Below, piece after piece: positions 10,802 through 20,698 of a stretch of 64,000 nt of DNA. Origin of the DNA: Simplicispira lacusdiani (GTDB lineage: Bacteria > Pseudomonadota > Gammaproteobacteria > Burkholderiales > Burkholderiaceae_C). The first letter of the stretch is position 1. Each line of letters opens with the position of its first letter. Made by a program: the position numbers and the translations under genes. The DNA lies in assembly GCF_003604195.1 (NCBI RefSeq), contig NZ_QXGR01000003.1:186001-250000 (forward strand), read 5' to 3'. The notes under the pieces are model-generated. The model had not been told where the DNA came from, searched no databases, and was given only the letters and a program-made list of their open reading frames with translations.

Positions 10802-11446
10802 CTACAAATGCTCCGATTCGATGGTGCGCTCGCCCGGCGCCCCCTGCAGGGCCGCCTCCAGCAGCGCCCGCGCGATGCGCGCCGCCGCCACGGGCCGGTA
10901 GCGCCGGGGAATCAGCGGGCCGAGCGCGCGCGACACCCACAAGCCGGCCACCTCGCCCGGGCGCGAGGACTCGCGCTCGGCGGCGATCAGCGAGGGGCGC
11001 ACGATGGCCAGCGAGGGGTAGCCCAGCGCGCGCACGCCCTCTTCGGCCTCGGCCTTGGTGCGCAGGTAGAAATTGCCCTGGGCGCTAGCCCCCAGCGAGG
11101 AATTGAGCGCCATGCGCGTGGCGCCCGCCTGGCGCGCCAGCCGCGCGGTGCCGATGACAAGGTCGCGGTCCACGGCGGCGAAGGCCGCCCGCGAGCCCGC
11201 CACCTTGATGGTGGTGCCCAGCGCGCAGACCACGGCATCGGCCCGCCACCAGGGCGCTGCAGCGTCGAGCTGCGTGAAATCGATGACGGGATTGAGCAGC
11301 CGCGCATGTGGCGCCAGCGCGCGGCGCGTGGGGGCGGTGACCTGGGCCACGCGCGGGTCGGCCAAGGCCAGGGCCAGCACCTCGCGGCCCACCGCGCCGG
11401 TAGCACCGAGCAGCAGCAGGCGCAGGGGCTGGGCGGTGGCCGTCAT
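10802..11446 (-). CDS. Atypical SDR / NAD(P)-binding protein
   Basis: A 214-residue Rossmann protein. The dinucleotide-binding motif LLLGATGAVGREV lies at residues about 9-21, NSSLG occupies the catalytic Ser position and YLRTK the Tyr-x3-Lys pair, as in HTATIP2/YwnB-like atypical short-chain dehydrogenases. The ATG at 11446 gives a normal N-terminus; the open frame runs on to 11497 but would overlap dsbB. The stop of dsbB lies 17 bp upstream on the same strand, so the two are probably co-transcribed. Substrate is unknown; a quinone or NADPH-related redox role is only a guess from the family. Confidence 0.8.
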   Translation of the reverse strand: MTATAQPLRLLLLGATGAVGREVLALALADPRVAQVTAPTRRALAPHARLLNPVIDFTQLDAAAPWWRADAVVCALGTTIKVAGSRAAFAAVDRDLVIGTARLARQAGATRMALNSSLGASAQGNFYLRTKAEAEEGVRALGYPSLAIVRPSLIAAERESSRPGEVAGLWVSRALGPLIPRRYRPVAAARIARALLEAALQGAPGERTIESEHL

Positions 11447-11463
11447 GGGCGAAGAGCGCCCGT

Positions 11464-11970
11464 TCAGGAGCGGCGCATCCCGCGCGCCAGCAGCCACAGC
11501 ATGGCCAGGCTAAAGACGACGAACCAGACGAAGGACCAGTTGGCGATGGAGCCGCCGAGGAAGGTCCAGTCGATGGCAGCGCAGTCGCCCGAGCCCCGGA
11601 AAATCATGGGGATGGCGCGGCCGATGGGGTAGCTTTCGATCATGCCGTAGAAGTCGCGCCCGCACATGGCGAACTCGGGCGGATACCACTGCAGCCAGCT
11701 CTGGCGCGCGGCGGTGAAGGCGCCAAAACCGCCGGCCAGCACGGCCAGCGCGGCGAACGACATCCACCAACCTTTTTTGCCGCTAAGGCTTGCCAATCCA
11801 GCGAAGACAGCTACCAAAATAAGAGCATAGCGCTGCACGATGCACATCGGGCAGGGCTCCAGGCCCACGGCGTGCTGCAAGTACAGACCAAAAGCCAGCA
11901 TGGCCACGCAGGCCGCGCTGATGAGCGCCAGCACCCGGCGGGGCGCGTTATCGAACCAGTTCAAAATCAT
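11464..11970 (-). CDS. dsbB: Disulfide bond formation protein B
   Basis: Inner-membrane quinone reductase that reoxidises DsbA. The 168 residues form four predicted helices. The catalytic pairs are Cys40-Cys43 (EPCPMC) and Cys103/Cys130 (AMCGRDF, GSGDCA), matching the family layout. Residues about 50-67 are encoded by an AT-rich patch with codons rare in this genome (ATT, TTG, GTA, GGA, AAA), which resembles a degenerate copy of the dispersed repeat described elsewhere in this answer. The frame and overall length remain normal, so the protein should be functional. No dsbA lies nearby. Confidence 0.95.
   Translation of the reverse strand: MILNWFDNAPRRVLALISAACVAMLAFGLYLQHAVGLEPCPMCIVQRYALILVAVFAGLASLSGKKGWWMSFAALAVLAGGFGAFTAARQSWLQWYPPEFAMCGRDFYGMIESYPIGRAIPMIFRGSGDCAAIDWTFLGGSIANWSFVWFVVFSLAMLWLLARGMRRS
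11771..11824 (-). repeat. Degenerate copy of the dispersed ATAGC/AGCGCT repeat inside dsbB
   Basis: Read on the minus strand, this stretch aligns without gaps to the intergenic copy at 39230-39278: TTGgTAGCTG, then a TCGCT-like centre, then TTGGCAAGC, then TTAGCGGC and an A/T run. It is AT-rich and codes for dsbB residues 50-67. This may be an exapted element or a chance likeness strengthened by AT content. Confidence 0.45.
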
Positions 11971-12018
11971 TCGTCACCTTGTGGGCCGCCGGTGCCGCGC
12001 GCACCCGGCGGGGGCGCG

Positions 12019-13143
12019 TCAGATGCCGGAGGCGTGGTCCAGAAAAACCCGGGCTCGGCGCGGCGTCACCACCAGCGTGTCCCCCTCGGAAAAACCCATG
12101 TCCCGGAATTGCTGCGCAGGGATCTGCGCCTCGATCAGGGCTTCCGGGTTCGCATTGTCCGCTGGTTTGTGGCCGTCCACGGGAATAAGTTCCAGCCGGG
12201 CGATCGGGCCCACGACGATGGCCCGGCTCAGCTGCGCAACGATGCCGCGCGGCCGGCCCTCGGCGTCCACGCCCGCGCCGGGCACGTAGCGTTCCACGTC
12301 CAGGTCGTGCGGGCGCACATAGGCGAAGGCCTTGGCGTTCTGTGCCTCGTGGTGCTCGGGCGAATCAAGCTCCATGCCCTCCAGGTGCACCAGGCCCTCG
12401 TGCGCGCGGCCATGGAACAGGTTCACGTCGCCCAGGAAGCCATACACGAACGGGCTGGCCGGATGGTCCCAGACCTGCTGCGGCGTGCCGCTCTGCTCGA
12501 TCTTGCCCTGGTTGATGACCACCACGCGGTCGGCCACCTCCAGCGCCTCTTCCTGGTCGTGCGTCACGAAGATGCTGGTCACATGCAGCTCGTCGTGCAG
12601 GCGGCGCAGCCAGCGGCGCAGTTCCTTGCGCACCTTGGCATCGAGCGCGCCGAAGGGCTCGTCGAGCAGCAGCACCTTGGGCTCCACGGCCAGCGCGCGC
12701 GCCAGGGCGATGCGCTGGCGCTGCCCGCCCGAGAGCTGCGAAGGGTAGCGCTCGGCCAGCCAGTCGAGCTGCACCAGCTTGAGCAGGTCCATCACCTTCT
12801 GGCGGATCTGCGCCTCGCTGGGGCGCTCGCCACGGGGCTTCACGCGCAGGCCGAAGGCCACGTTCTCGAACACCGTCATGTGGCGGAACAGCGCGTAGTG
12901 CTGGAACACGAAGCCCACGTTGCGCTCGCGCACATGCACGTCGGTCGTGTCCTCGCCACTGAAGTGGATGCTGCCCACGTCGGCCGTCTCCAGCCCGGCG
13001 ATGATGCGCAGCAGCGTGGTCTTGCCGCAGCCCGAAGGGCCGAGCAGCGCGATGAGTTCGCCGGACTGGATGTCCAGGCTCACGTCGCGCAGCGCCTGGA
13101 AGTCACCGAACTGCTTGCTGACGTTGCGGATTTCAATGCTCAT
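12019..13143 (-). CDS. cysA: Sulfate/thiosulfate ABC transporter, ATP-binding protein
   Basis: ATPase of the sulfate importer, 374 residues. Walker [10 protein letters not shown] is near residues 35-43, followed by Q-loop, signature LSGGQRQR, Walker [12 protein letters not shown] and the switch His in VTHDQEEA. The C-terminal TOBE-like regulatory extension (about 240-374) is typical of CysA. It is the last gene of sbp-cysT-cysW-cysA, 14 bp after cysW. In characterised bacteria such operons are activated by the LysR protein CysB under sulfur limitation; no regulator gene is in the window. Confidence 0.96.
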   Translation of the reverse strand: MSIEIRNVSKQFGDFQALRDVSLDIQSGELIALLGPSGCGKTTLLRIIAGLETADVGSIHFSGEDTTDVHVRERNVGFVFQHYALFRHMTVFENVAFGLRVKPRGERPSEAQIRQKVMDLLKLVQLDWLAERYPSQLSGGQRQRIALARALAVEPKVLLLDEPFGALDAKVRKELRRWLRRLHDELHVTSIFVTHDQEEALEVADRVVVINQGKIEQSGTPQQVWDHPASPFVYGFLGDVNLFHGRAHEGLVHLEGMELDSPEHHEAQNAKAFAYVRPHDLDVERYVPGAGVDAEGRPRGIVAQLSRAIVVGPIARLELIPVDGHKPADNANPEALIEAQIPAQQFRDMGFSEGDTLVVTPRRARVFLDHASGI

Positions 13144-13157
13144 GTTCTTGTTCTCCT

Positions 13158-14060
13158 TCAGCGAGCGGCCGGCGCGGGCCGCTCGGGGGGCAATTCGGCA
13201 GCGGCCTTGAGGGCCTGCTCGTTACGGTGCTCGGCGACGGTCTTGATGACCAGAGTGACCAACGCCAACAAGGCCAGCAACGAGGCCGCCGCGAACGCCG
13301 CGACAGATTGGTACTCGTTGTAGAGAATTTCAACGTGCAGCGGGATGGTGTTGGTTTGCCCCCGGATGTGGCCCGAGACCACCGACACCGCGCCGAACTC
13401 GCCCATGGCGCGCGCGTTGCACAGGATCACGCCGTACAGCAGGCCCCACTTGATGTTGGGCAGCGTCACATGCCAGAAGGTCTGCCAGCCCGTGGCGCCC
13501 AGCACGATGGCGGCCTGCTCCTCGTCGTTGCCCTGGGCCTGCATCAGCGGGATCAATTCGCGCGCGATGAACGGGAAGGTCACGAACACCGTGGCCAGCA
13601 CGATGCCCGGCACGGCAAAAATGATCTTGATGTCGTGCGCCTGCAGCCAGGGTCCAAACCAGCCCTGCGCGCCGAACATCAGCACGTAGACCAGGCCTGC
13701 CACCACCGGCGAGACCGAGAACGGCAGATCCACCAGCGTGGTCAGAAAGGCCTTGCCCCGGAACTCGTACTTGGCGATGCACCAGGCCGCCGCCACGCCG
13801 AACACCAGGTTCAGCGGCACGGCGATGAGCGCGGTGATCAGCGTGAGCTTGATGGCCGACCAGGCGTCGGGCTCGCGCAGGCCTTCAAGGTAGGCGCCCA
13901 GGCCCTTGCGCAGCGCCTCGGCGAACACAGCCGCCAGTGGCAGCACCAGGAACAGCAGCATGAAGGCCAGCGCCAGCGCGATCAGCGTCCAGCGCACCCA
14001 GGGCGCCTCGGTGGTGCCGGCACGGGCGCGGCGCACCGTGCGAGTATTGTTTCCACTCAT
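13158..14060 (-). CDS. cysW: Sulfate ABC transporter permease CysW
   Basis: Inner-membrane permease half of the sulfate importer, 300 residues with about six helices. The EAA loop has the form [20 protein letters not shown], which docks on CysA, and [17 protein letters not shown] is characteristic of CysW. The start at 14060 overlaps the cysT stop by 4 bp (ATGA), indicating translational coupling. A Pro/Ala-rich tail ends the protein. Confidence 0.96.
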   Translation of the reverse strand: MSGNNTRTVRRARAGTTEAPWVRWTLIALALAFMLLFLVLPLAAVFAEALRKGLGAYLEGLREPDAWSAIKLTLITALIAVPLNLVFGVAAAWCIAKYEFRGKAFLTTLVDLPFSVSPVVAGLVYVLMFGAQGWFGPWLQAHDIKIIFAVPGIVLATVFVTFPFIARELIPLMQAQGNDEEQAAIVLGATGWQTFWHVTLPNIKWGLLYGVILCNARAMGEFGAVSVVSGHIRGQTNTIPLHVEILYNEYQSVAAFAAASLLALLALVTLVIKTVAEHRNEQALKAAAELPPERPAPAAR

Positions 14061-14941
14061 GCCGGAGCCCCCGCGTGGCGCCGCTGCCAGGCTTGCAGCG
14101 CGTTGATGATGAGCAGCAGGATGAAGGAAATGACCAGCATCACCACGGCCACGGCGGTGGCACCGGCGTAGTCGTACTGCTCCAGCTTGCCGATGATGAT
14201 GAGCGGCGTGATCTCGGACACCATGGGCATGTTGCCCGCGATGAAGATCACCGAACCGTATTCCCCCACGGCGCGCGCGAAGGCCATGGCGAAGCCGGTC
14301 ATCAGCGCTGGCGTGATGGACGGCAGGATGACGAGCCGGAAGGTCTGCCAGCGCGTGGCGCCCAGACAGGTGGCGGCTTCTTCCAGTTCCTTCTCGGCAT
14401 CTTCCAGCACGGGCTGCACGGTGCGCACCACGAACGGCAGGCCGATGAAGATCAGCGCGATGACGATGCCCGCGGGCTTGAACGCGAGCTGGATGCCCAA
14501 CGGCTCCAGGATGCCGCCCACCCAGCCGTTGCCGGCCAGCAGCGCGGTGAGCGAAATACCCGCCACGGCCGTGGGCAGGGCGAACGGCAGATCGACCAGC
14601 GCGTCCACGATCTTCTTGCCGGGGAACTTGTAGCGCACCAGGACCCATGCGATCAGCAGGCCGAAGAACAGGTTCACCAGCGCCGCCAGGAACGAGGCGC
14701 CGAAGGTCAGCCGGTACGAGGCCACCACGCGCGGCGCGCTGACGGCCGTCCAGAACTGCTCCCAGGTCAGCGAGAAGGTCTTGAAGACCAGCGCCGACAG
14801 CGGGACCAGCACGATGATGCTCAGATAGAACAGCGTGTAGCCCAGCGACAGCCCGAAGCCGGGCAGCACGCGTTTGGGCGCACGCCGCCCGGCCTGCGCT
14901 GGGGCTGCCCCCAGCGCGGCCACAGAGGTGGCGGCGGTCAT
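14057..14941 (-). CDS. cysT: Sulfate ABC transporter permease CysT
   Basis: Second permease of the importer, 294 residues with about six helices and the EAA-type loop [40 protein letters not shown] is the first helix. It begins 3 bp after the sbp stop and overlaps cysW by 4 bp. CysT and CysW form the heterodimeric channel fed by the periplasmic sulfate-binding protein. Confidence 0.96.
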   Translation of the reverse strand: MTAATSVAALGAAPAQAGRRAPKRVLPGFGLSLGYTLFYLSIIVLVPLSALVFKTFSLTWEQFWTAVSAPRVVASYRLTFGASFLAALVNLFFGLLIAWVLVRYKFPGKKIVDALVDLPFALPTAVAGISLTALLAGNGWVGGILEPLGIQLAFKPAGIVIALIFIGLPFVVRTVQPVLEDAEKELEEAATCLGATRWQTFRLVILPSITPALMTGFAMAFARAVGEYGSVIFIAGNMPMVSEITPLIIIGKLEQYDYAGATAVAVVMLVISFILLLIINALQAWQRRHAGAPA

Positions 14942-14944
14942 GGA

Positions 14945-15943
14945 TTACTTGGCGCTGTAAATTTTGTCGAACTGACCGCCGTCGTTGAAGTGCACCTTCT
15001 GCGCTTCCGTCAGGCTGCCGAAGTACTTGGCCACGGTGAACTGCTTGAGCGGCTTGAAGGTGGCTTCGTGCTTCTTGAGCACCTTTTCCGAACGCGGACG
15101 GATGGCGTGCTTGGCGGCAATCTCCTGCGCCTCGTCGGAGTACAGGTAGTCGAGGTAGGCCTTGGCGAGCTGCGCCGTGCCCTTCTTGGCCACGGTGCGC
15201 TCGACCACGGCCACGGGGTTCTCTGCCACGATGCTGACCGACGGGTAGATCGCATCGACCTTGCCGGCGCCAAATTCGCGGTCGATGGACACCACCTCGG
15301 ACTCGAAGGTGATGAGCACATCGCCCTGGTTGCGTTGCAGGAAGGTGGCCGTGGCGTCGCGCCCGCCCTTGGCGAGCACGGGCACGTTCTTGTAGAGCTT
15401 GGCCACGAACTCGGCGGCCTGCTGCTCGGTGCCGCCCTTCTCGCGCACCGCGCCCCAGGCGGCCAGGTAGGCATAGCGGCCATTGCCGCCGGTCTTGGGG
15501 TTGACCACGATCACCTGGATGCCGGGCTTGATGAGGTCTTCCCAGTCCTTGATGCCCTTGGGGTTGCCGTTGCGCACCAGGAACAGCATCGTCGAGGTGG
15601 TGGGCGAGGCGTCGTGCGGGAACTTCTTGGCCCAGTCCTTGGCCACCACGCCGCTGTCGGCGAGGAACTGTACGTCGGTGGTGGTGTTCATGGTTACCAC
15701 GTCGGCGGCCAGGCCGTCGTTCACGGCTCGCGCCTGGGCGCTGGAGCCGGCGTGCGACTGGTCGATCTTCACGTCCTGGCCGGTGGTCTTCTTGTAGTGG
15801 GCAGCAAATGCGGCGTTGTAGTCCTTGTAGAACTCGCGCGCCACGTCGTAGGACACATTGAGCAGCTGGCTCTGCGCCGATGCCACGCCGCTGGCGGTCA
15901 GGGCCAGCGCGGCCAGGAGGGTCTTGATTTTCAGGGAGGTCAT
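14945..15943 (-). CDS. sbp: Periplasmic sulfate-binding protein
   Basis: Solute-binding protein of 332 residues, with a signal peptide of about 23 residues ([16 protein letters not shown]). Family motifs include [35 protein letters not shown] and [16 protein letters not shown], which line the sulfate pocket. It is the first gene of the importer operon. A second sulfate-binding protein is encoded at 39282-40295 without its own permease, so the two may share CysTWA. Confidence 0.95.
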   Translation of the reverse strand: MTSLKIKTLLAALALTASGVASAQSQLLNVSYDVAREFYKDYNAAFAAHYKKTTGQDVKIDQSHAGSSAQARAVNDGLAADVVTMNTTTDVQFLADSGVVAKDWAKKFPHDASPTTSTMLFLVRNGNPKGIKDWEDLIKPGIQVIVVNPKTGGNGRYAYLAAWGAVREKGGTEQQAAEFVAKLYKNVPVLAKGGRDATATFLQRNQGDVLITFESEVVSIDREFGAGKVDAIYPSVSIVAENPVAVVERTVAKKGTAQLAKAYLDYLYSDEAQEIAAKHAIRPRSEKVLKKHEATFKPLKQFTVAKYFGSLTEAQKVHFNDGGQFDKIYSAK

Positions 15944-16102
15944 GGTTGCATCGCCCGGTGATTGCTATGGATGGAAGGCATTGTGCGAAGGCCTTCTTAA
16001 AACGCAAAAGAATATATTTTTGTTAATTAATCCGTTAAAAGCATATGAAAGAAAGGAACAAGGTGCACCGCCGCACCATGGTCCATGCTGCATTTTTCAA
16101 GC
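15944..16102 (-). promoter_or_regulatory. Upstream control region of the sbp-cysTWA operon
   Basis: This AT-rich region precedes sbp on the minus strand. It holds TTAATTAA (16023-16030) and TTTCATATGC (reverse complement of 16041-16050). The same decamer occurs just upstream of the sulfur gene at 42870. It is a candidate CysB-controlled promoter, but no consensus is strong enough to place the start of transcription. Confidence 0.4.
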
Positions 16103-16157
16103 AAAATCGCCATCCAAGGCAATGCTAGCAAGCGCCAACAGCTATTCTTTTGATAGC
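16103..16157 (-). repeat. Dispersed ATAGC/AGCGCT repeat copy
   Basis: On the minus strand the copy has GCTAT-CAAAAGA-ATAGC, then GTTGGCGCTT, then GGATGGCGATTTT. It lies between sbp and the hydrolase gene, and its leading stem abuts the hydrolase stop codon. See the repeat finding. Confidence 0.7.
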
Positions 16158-16158
16158 A

Positions 16159-16733
16159 TCAGCAGGAGATTTGCCTGGCCTCCCGCGAGGCTGGAGCCGC
16201 GCGGGCCACGTCGCCGGTGAGCGATTGCAGCAGCGCCAGGCCCAGCGGCCAGTCGCCATGACCCGATTCGATGTTGATGTGGCCCGCCTGCTGCAGGCGC
16301 ACGAACTCGCTGCCCCAGGCCCGCGCGTAGGCACCCGCGAGGCGGATGGGGCAATACGGGTCGTTGCTGCTTGCCACCACGATGCTGCGGTACGGCAGCG
16401 CGGCATGGGGCACGGGGGCGAAGTCGCTCAGGATGGCCCGGCGCTCGGGATCGGCTGGAGCCACCAGCAAGGCACCCTGCACACGGGCAGCGGCCTCGGG
16501 CCCCATGTGTACCGTGGCGATGCAGCCCAGGCTGTGCGCCACGATGACCACCGGATGGGGCGCTGCCAGCACGGTCTTCTCCAGTTGCCCGACCCAGGCC
16601 GTGCGCGCGGGCGTGATCCAGTCGTCCTGCACCACGCGGCGTGCCTGCGGCATGCGCTCGGCCACAGGCTCTGCCAGTGGCCCGGACCAGAGTCCCGCCA
16701 GCCCGGAACGATGATGATGGAAGACGAGGACAC
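16159..16733 (-). pseudogene. Alpha/beta hydrolase (RBBP9/YdeN-like), one-base frameshift
   Basis: Serine hydrolase fold split over two frames. From a GTG at 16733 the first frame reads SIIIVPGWRDSGPGHWQSLW, the hallmark start of this family. After codon 24 (bp about 16662) the homologous sequence continues in another frame as AERMPQARRVVQDDW, then VAHSLGC with the nucleophile Ser, SSNDPYCP with the acid and AGHINIESGHGDWP with the His. One missing G where TGGCCGAG would be TGGGCCGAG explains the break. It is either a real frameshift or a sequencing error in a G-run; everything else is intact. Substrate is unknown for most members. Confidence 0.75.
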
Positions 16734-16978
16734 GTAGCAAGACTCCAGCGGTTGGGGACGGCCCGCGTCCCGAGCCTGATGACAGCGGTCCGAACCTGCC
16801 CGGTGGTTGAGATGCCTCGGATTCTGCGAGCCACGCTTTAAAACCCAAACGAATAAATAGTTCTTACTTTATGCGCGCTAGCGGTGGTCGTCGCATGCCG
16901 CGTTCGTTTCGGGCTATCGGAGCCATAGCGAGAACACGCTTGCCGCAGGGTCGAACCGCCACCAGAATCGCGGCTCGC

Positions 16979-16994
16979 TTGTAATAAATTACAA
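16979..16994. promoter_or_regulatory. Perfect 16-bp palindrome upstream of the chemoreceptor gene
   Basis: TTGTAATAAATTACAA (7-bp arms, AA centre) ends 33 bp before the chemoreceptor ATG. Its position overlaps where a promoter would lie, so it is a candidate operator for an unidentified dimeric regulator. The remaining 16734-16978 holds no gene I can support. Confidence 0.45.
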
Positions 16995-17027
16995 CATTTC
17001 TTACCTACTTCACCAAGGCAGAATCCG

Positions 17028-18623
17028 ATGCACTCATGGAAGATCCGTCAGCGCCTGATGGCAGGTTTTGGCCTCGTCATCGCGATGTTGCTGGGCATGT
17101 CGGTGTACAGCGTGTACATCGCACGCGGCATTGATGCGGCACTCACGGCCAACGCCACCCAGAACGCGGTGATTCAGCGCGCCGCCATCAATTTCCGGGG
17201 CTCCGCCCACGACCGCTCGATTGCGGTACGGGATGCGGTGCTGGCCCCCGACGCGGCAGCGCGCCAGCGCGAGATCGAAGCGATCGACCGCCTGGCCGCC
17301 TTTTATGCCGCATCGGGCCAGCAAATGGACAAAGTGCTGCAAGGTGGCGGTTCGGTCCCTCCCGAGGTTGCGCCCATGGTGCAAGCCATCCAGGACATCG
17401 AAGCGCGCACCGTTGCCACCACGCGCAAGGTCGTGTCCCTGGTCCAGGCGGGTGACCGCGCAGCGGCCGAAGCCCTGCTTTGGAGCGATGCCAAGCCGCA
17501 GTACGAGCAATGGCTGGCCGCCATCAACAAGCTGATCGACTATGAAGAGGCCCGCATCATCAAGAACAGCACCGAGGCCAATCAGGAAGCGCACCAGTTC
17601 AGCGCGGTGATGCTGGCCATCACCGCCCTGGCCTTGCTGGTGGGGGTGGGCGCCACGGTCCAGGTGTCGCGCAGCATCAGTCGCGAGCTGGGGGCTGAGC
17701 CACGCGAGGTACGTTCCGTGGTGCAGGCCATGCAGCAGGGCGACCTGACGGTGTCCGTGCCGGTACGGCCCGGCGACAGCAGCAGCGTGATGGTGGCGGT
17801 GCGCGACATGCAGCAGCGCTTCCATGAGCTGGTGTCCGCCGTGCGCGACAACATCGGCGAACTTCACGCCACCAGCAACGCCATCGCCAGCGGCAACCAG
17901 CATCTGGGCCAGCGCACCGAACAGGCCGCCAGCAGCCTGGAGCAAACCGCCGCCAGTATGGAAGAGCTGACCGCCACCGTGCGCCAGAGCGCCGATTCCG
18001 CCCAGGCGGCCAACCAGTTGGCCACGCAGGCTGCTGGCACGGCCTCCCGGGGTGGCGAGGTGATGCAGCAGGTGGTGAGCACCATGGAGGACATCCACCA
18101 CAGCAGCCAGAAAATCGCCGACATCATCAGCGTGATCGACGGCATTGCGTTCCAGACCAACATCCTGGCACTCAATGCCGCCGTCGAAGCTGCCCGTGCA
18201 GGCGAGCAAGGCCGAGGCTTTGCCGTGGTGGCCAGCGAGGTGCGCAGCCTGGCAGGACGCAGTGCCGAGGCGGCCAAGGAGATCAAGGCACTGATCCAGG
18301 CCAGCGTGGAAAAGGTGGACTCAGGCAGTCAGCTCGTGACGAACGCCGGCGCCACGATGGACGAGATCGTGCAAGGCGTGCAGCGCGTCACTTCCATCAT
18401 CGGCGAGATCAGCACCGCCGCCATCCAGCAAAGCGACGGCATTTCGCAGGTCAATGTCGCGGTCTCCCAGCTCGACCAGATGACCCAGCAGAACGGCGCA
18501 CTGGTTGAACAAAGCCACACGGCCGCCGACAACCTGCAGGCCCAGGCCCAGCGCTTGACCGCCCTGGTGGACATGTTCCAGGTGGGCGCAGCCCACCGGC
18601 TCGCCGCCCTGCCCGCGCGTTGA
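17028..18623 (+). CDS. Methyl-accepting chemotaxis protein
   Basis: Transmembrane chemoreceptor of 531 residues. The first helix is at about 9-31 ([20 protein letters not shown]). A periplasmic four-helix-bundle sensor spans about 35-190, the second helix about 193-213, a HAMP-like region follows, then the cytoplasmic signalling coiled coil. Its hairpin tip ([20 protein letters not shown], then [12 protein letters not shown]) is the CheA/CheW-binding core. Glu/Gln pairs typical of methylation sites flank it ([11 protein letters not shown]). The ligand cannot be told from sequence, and no che genes are adjacent. The stop lies 21 bp from the convergent HDOD gene. Confidence 0.95.
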   Translation: MHSWKIRQRLMAGFGLVIAMLLGMSVYSVYIARGIDAALTANATQNAVIQRAAINFRGSAHDRSIAVRDAVLAPDAAARQREIEAIDRLAAFYAASGQQMDKVLQGGGSVPPEVAPMVQAIQDIEARTVATTRKVVSLVQAGDRAAAEALLWSDAKPQYEQWLAAINKLIDYEEARIIKNSTEANQEAHQFSAVMLAITALALLVGVGATVQVSRSISRELGAEPREVRSVVQAMQQGDLTVSVPVRPGDSSSVMVAVRDMQQRFHELVSAVRDNIGELHATSNAIASGNQHLGQRTEQAASSLEQTAASMEELTATVRQSADSAQAANQLATQAAGTASRGGEVMQQVVSTMEDIHHSSQKIADIISVIDGIAFQTNILALNAAVEAARAGEQGRGFAVVASEVRSLAGRSAEAAKEIKALIQASVEKVDSGSQLVTNAGATMDEIVQGVQRVTSIIGEISTAAIQQSDGISQVNVAVSQLDQMTQQNGALVEQSHTAADNLQAQAQRLTALVDMFQVGAAHRLAALPAR

Positions 18624-18644
18624 TAGACCAGCGCCGCGAAGCGC

Positions 18645-19511
18645 TCAGAAGCGCACGGCCTCGAACGCCGGGTACAGCTCGTCCACCCAGTGGTTCAGTT
18701 CATCGTGCGAGACAGCGAGCGAGGCCATGCAGGCCTCGCCATGCTGGCGCCATTCGCGCGAAGGCTCCAGGCCCTCGTGGTGGTGCACCAGGTATTCGGC
18801 CAGCAGGCCCAGTGCCACGAGGTGGCGCACGGTGGGGCTGAATCGCGTGTCGTTCAGGCAACTGAAATCGTGGTGCAGCCAGATGGCCTGCGCCACATCG
18901 CCCGTCAGGTGCCAGGTGCGCGCCACGATGGCGCCCACGACGGCATGGTCGGTGCGGTGGTTGGCGTTCTCGGTCTGGGTGAAGGTGCGGTCCTGGCGCG
19001 CCAGGGCCTCGGTGACGGTGCTGGCATAGCCTCGCACGGCCTTCACCAGCACCGGCATGCCGACATGGCAGAACAGGCCGAAGCTGTAGCCCAGGCCGGG
19101 ATCGAAGCTGTAGAGCTGGCGGCCGATGTGCTCGCAGGCGATGGCGCGGCGCTGCGAACTCTCCCAGAAATGCTCCAGCAACGGCGAGCGCACCTGCAGC
19201 GCATGGCGTGTGATGAAGGCCGAAAGCAGTTCCACCGCCGGGCGCAGCCCCAGCACGGTGAGCGCCATGCCCACGGTCTGCACCGGCTGGGTCAGCGCGT
19301 ACAGCGGGCTGTTGGCCTGGCGGATCAGCGCCGCCGCCATGGCCACGTCGGACGCGGCGAGCTGGTCGATGGCCGCCGGGTCCAGCTCGGGGGCGGCCAC
19401 GATGGCCTGCAGCCGCACCAGCGACTCGGGGCACGGTGGGATCACGATGGCGCGCACGGCGGGAAGCAGGCGGGCCTTCTGGATGTCTTGGTCGATCGGA
19501 TGGGTGGTCAC
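18645..19511 (-). CDS. HDOD domain signalling protein
   Basis: A 288-residue cytoplasmic protein, mostly a single HDOD domain (LVRLQAIVAAPELDPAAIDQ through LHHDF). HDOD is a relative of HD phosphohydrolases that usually lacks a complete metal site and acts in signalling. The GTG at 19511 begins VTTHPIDQDIQKARLL; longer in-frame starts would add an unlikely Arg-rich stretch. It is convergent with the chemoreceptor gene, so a link to motility or c-di-GMP signalling is only positional. Confidence 0.8.
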   Translation of the reverse strand: MTTHPIDQDIQKARLLPAVRAIVIPPCPESLVRLQAIVAAPELDPAAIDQLAASDVAMAAALIRQANSPLYALTQPVQTVGMALTVLGLRPAVELLSAFITRHALQVRSPLLEHFWESSQRRAIACEHIGRQLYSFDPGLGYSFGLFCHVGMPVLVKAVRGYASTVTEALARQDRTFTQTENANHRTDHAVVGAIVARTWHLTGDVAQAIWLHHDFSCLNDTRFSPTVRHLVALGLLAEYLVHHHEGLEPSREWRQHGEACMASLAVSHDELNHWVDELYPAFEAVRF

Positions 19512-19633
19512 GGCGCGTCCCCGGCAATGCCATGGGCGCAACCGCCGCCGCGCCCGATTTGTTGCAATTGGTTGCATTGTGGCGGCAAAACCCAGGCACC
19601 GGACGGGTAACCCCACAAACTGGCGGCCCCTCT

Positions 19634-20566
19634 TCAGCCTGGTGACAGGGAGGCGCGCGTGGCCAGGCTGCTGCGCCCGGGCATGGCCTCGCCGAGGAAA
19701 TCCAGGAAATGCCGCACCGCGGGCGACAGCCCCCGGCGCGAGGGGAACACGGCGTGCACGATGCCCGGGGTGGGCGCCCATTCGGGCAGCACGCGCACCA
19801 GGCGGCGCTCGCGGATCTCCTCGTGGCACATGTAGTCGGGCAGCCAGCAGATGCCGGTGCCCGCCAGCGCCGCGAACTTGAGCGTGAGCAGGTCGTCGGC
19901 CACGTAGCGCGGCGTGTGCTGCACCATCTGCTGCGCGCCGTTGGGGCCGATGAGGTGCCAGACGGCCTTGCCGTCGGGCGCCGACATGGCGATGGAGTCC
20001 ATGCGCGCCAGGTCGGCCAGCGTGGCGGGCGTGCCCTGGCGGATCAACAGCTCGGGGCTGGCCACCAGCACCTGCCGCGCCACATCCAGGCGCTTGACGA
20101 CCATGCTGCCGCTATCGTCCACCGAAGGCCGCACGCGCAGCGCCACGTCCAGGCCCTCGTCCACCAGGTTCACCGCGCGGTTGCTCACCTGCAGTTCCAC
20201 CCGCACCAGCGGATGGCGCGCCAGGAAGCCCGGCATCATCTCGGCCAGCACCGTCTGCGCCAGCGTCACCGGGCAGCTCACACGGATGGTGCCGCGCGGC
20301 TCGGTCTGCACCTGGGCCACGGTGTCCTGCGCGGCCAGCGCCGACTCGCGCACCGCCTGGCAGTGGCGCAAATACGCCTCGCCCACGTCGGTCAGCGAGA
20401 GCTTGCGCGTGGTGCGCTGCAACAGCCGCACGCCCAGGTGCGCCTCCAGCTCCGACACGCGGCGCGACAGGCGCGACTTGGGGATGCCCAGGGCCCGGCC
20501 AGCGGCGGCGAACCCTCCCCGCTCCACCACCTCGGCGAAGTACAGCATGTCATTGAGGTCCTGCAT
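19634..20566 (-). CDS. LysR-type transcriptional regulator
   Basis: A 310-residue regulator from the ATG at 20566. The N-terminal winged HTH ([34 protein letters not shown]) is followed by an effector domain with [20 protein letters not shown]. It is divergent from an azoreductase gene across 132 bp. LysR/azoR-type pairs usually mean the regulator controls the neighbouring reductase in response to quinones or electrophiles; that is inference. Confidence 0.9.
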   Translation of the reverse strand: MQDLNDMLYFAEVVERGGFAAAGRALGIPKSRLSRRVSELEAHLGVRLLQRTTRKLSLTDVGEAYLRHCQAVRESALAAQDTVAQVQTEPRGTIRVSCPVTLAQTVLAEMMPGFLARHPLVRVELQVSNRAVNLVDEGLDVALRVRPSVDDSGSMVVKRLDVARQVLVASPELLIRQGTPATLADLARMDSIAMSAPDGKAVWHLIGPNGAQQMVQHTPRYVADDLLTLKFAALAGTGICWLPDYMCHEEIRERRLVRVLPEWAPTPGIVHAVFPSRRGLSPAVRHFLDFLGEAMPGRSSLATRASLSPG

Positions 20567-20698
20567 GGCGGCTCCTTGGCGCTTGATTGTCCCATCCACA
20601 GAACAATCTATCGCATTTTTCCCAGCTTATCAAAAACTAGCGCCATCTCCACAATCTATCCATCGCCACACACCGTGGCCCCATCCCAGGAGATCACC
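20567..20698. promoter_or_regulatory. Divergent LysR/azoR operator region
   Basis: An inverted repeat GATTGT (20585-20590) / ACAATC (20603-20608) is followed by a further direct copy of the half-site, ACAATCTATC, at 20651-20660 (first copy 20603-20612). Two or three half-sites between divergent genes is the classical layout for LysR-type autoregulation plus activation. A good ribosome site (CAGGAG) precedes azoR. Confidence 0.55.
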
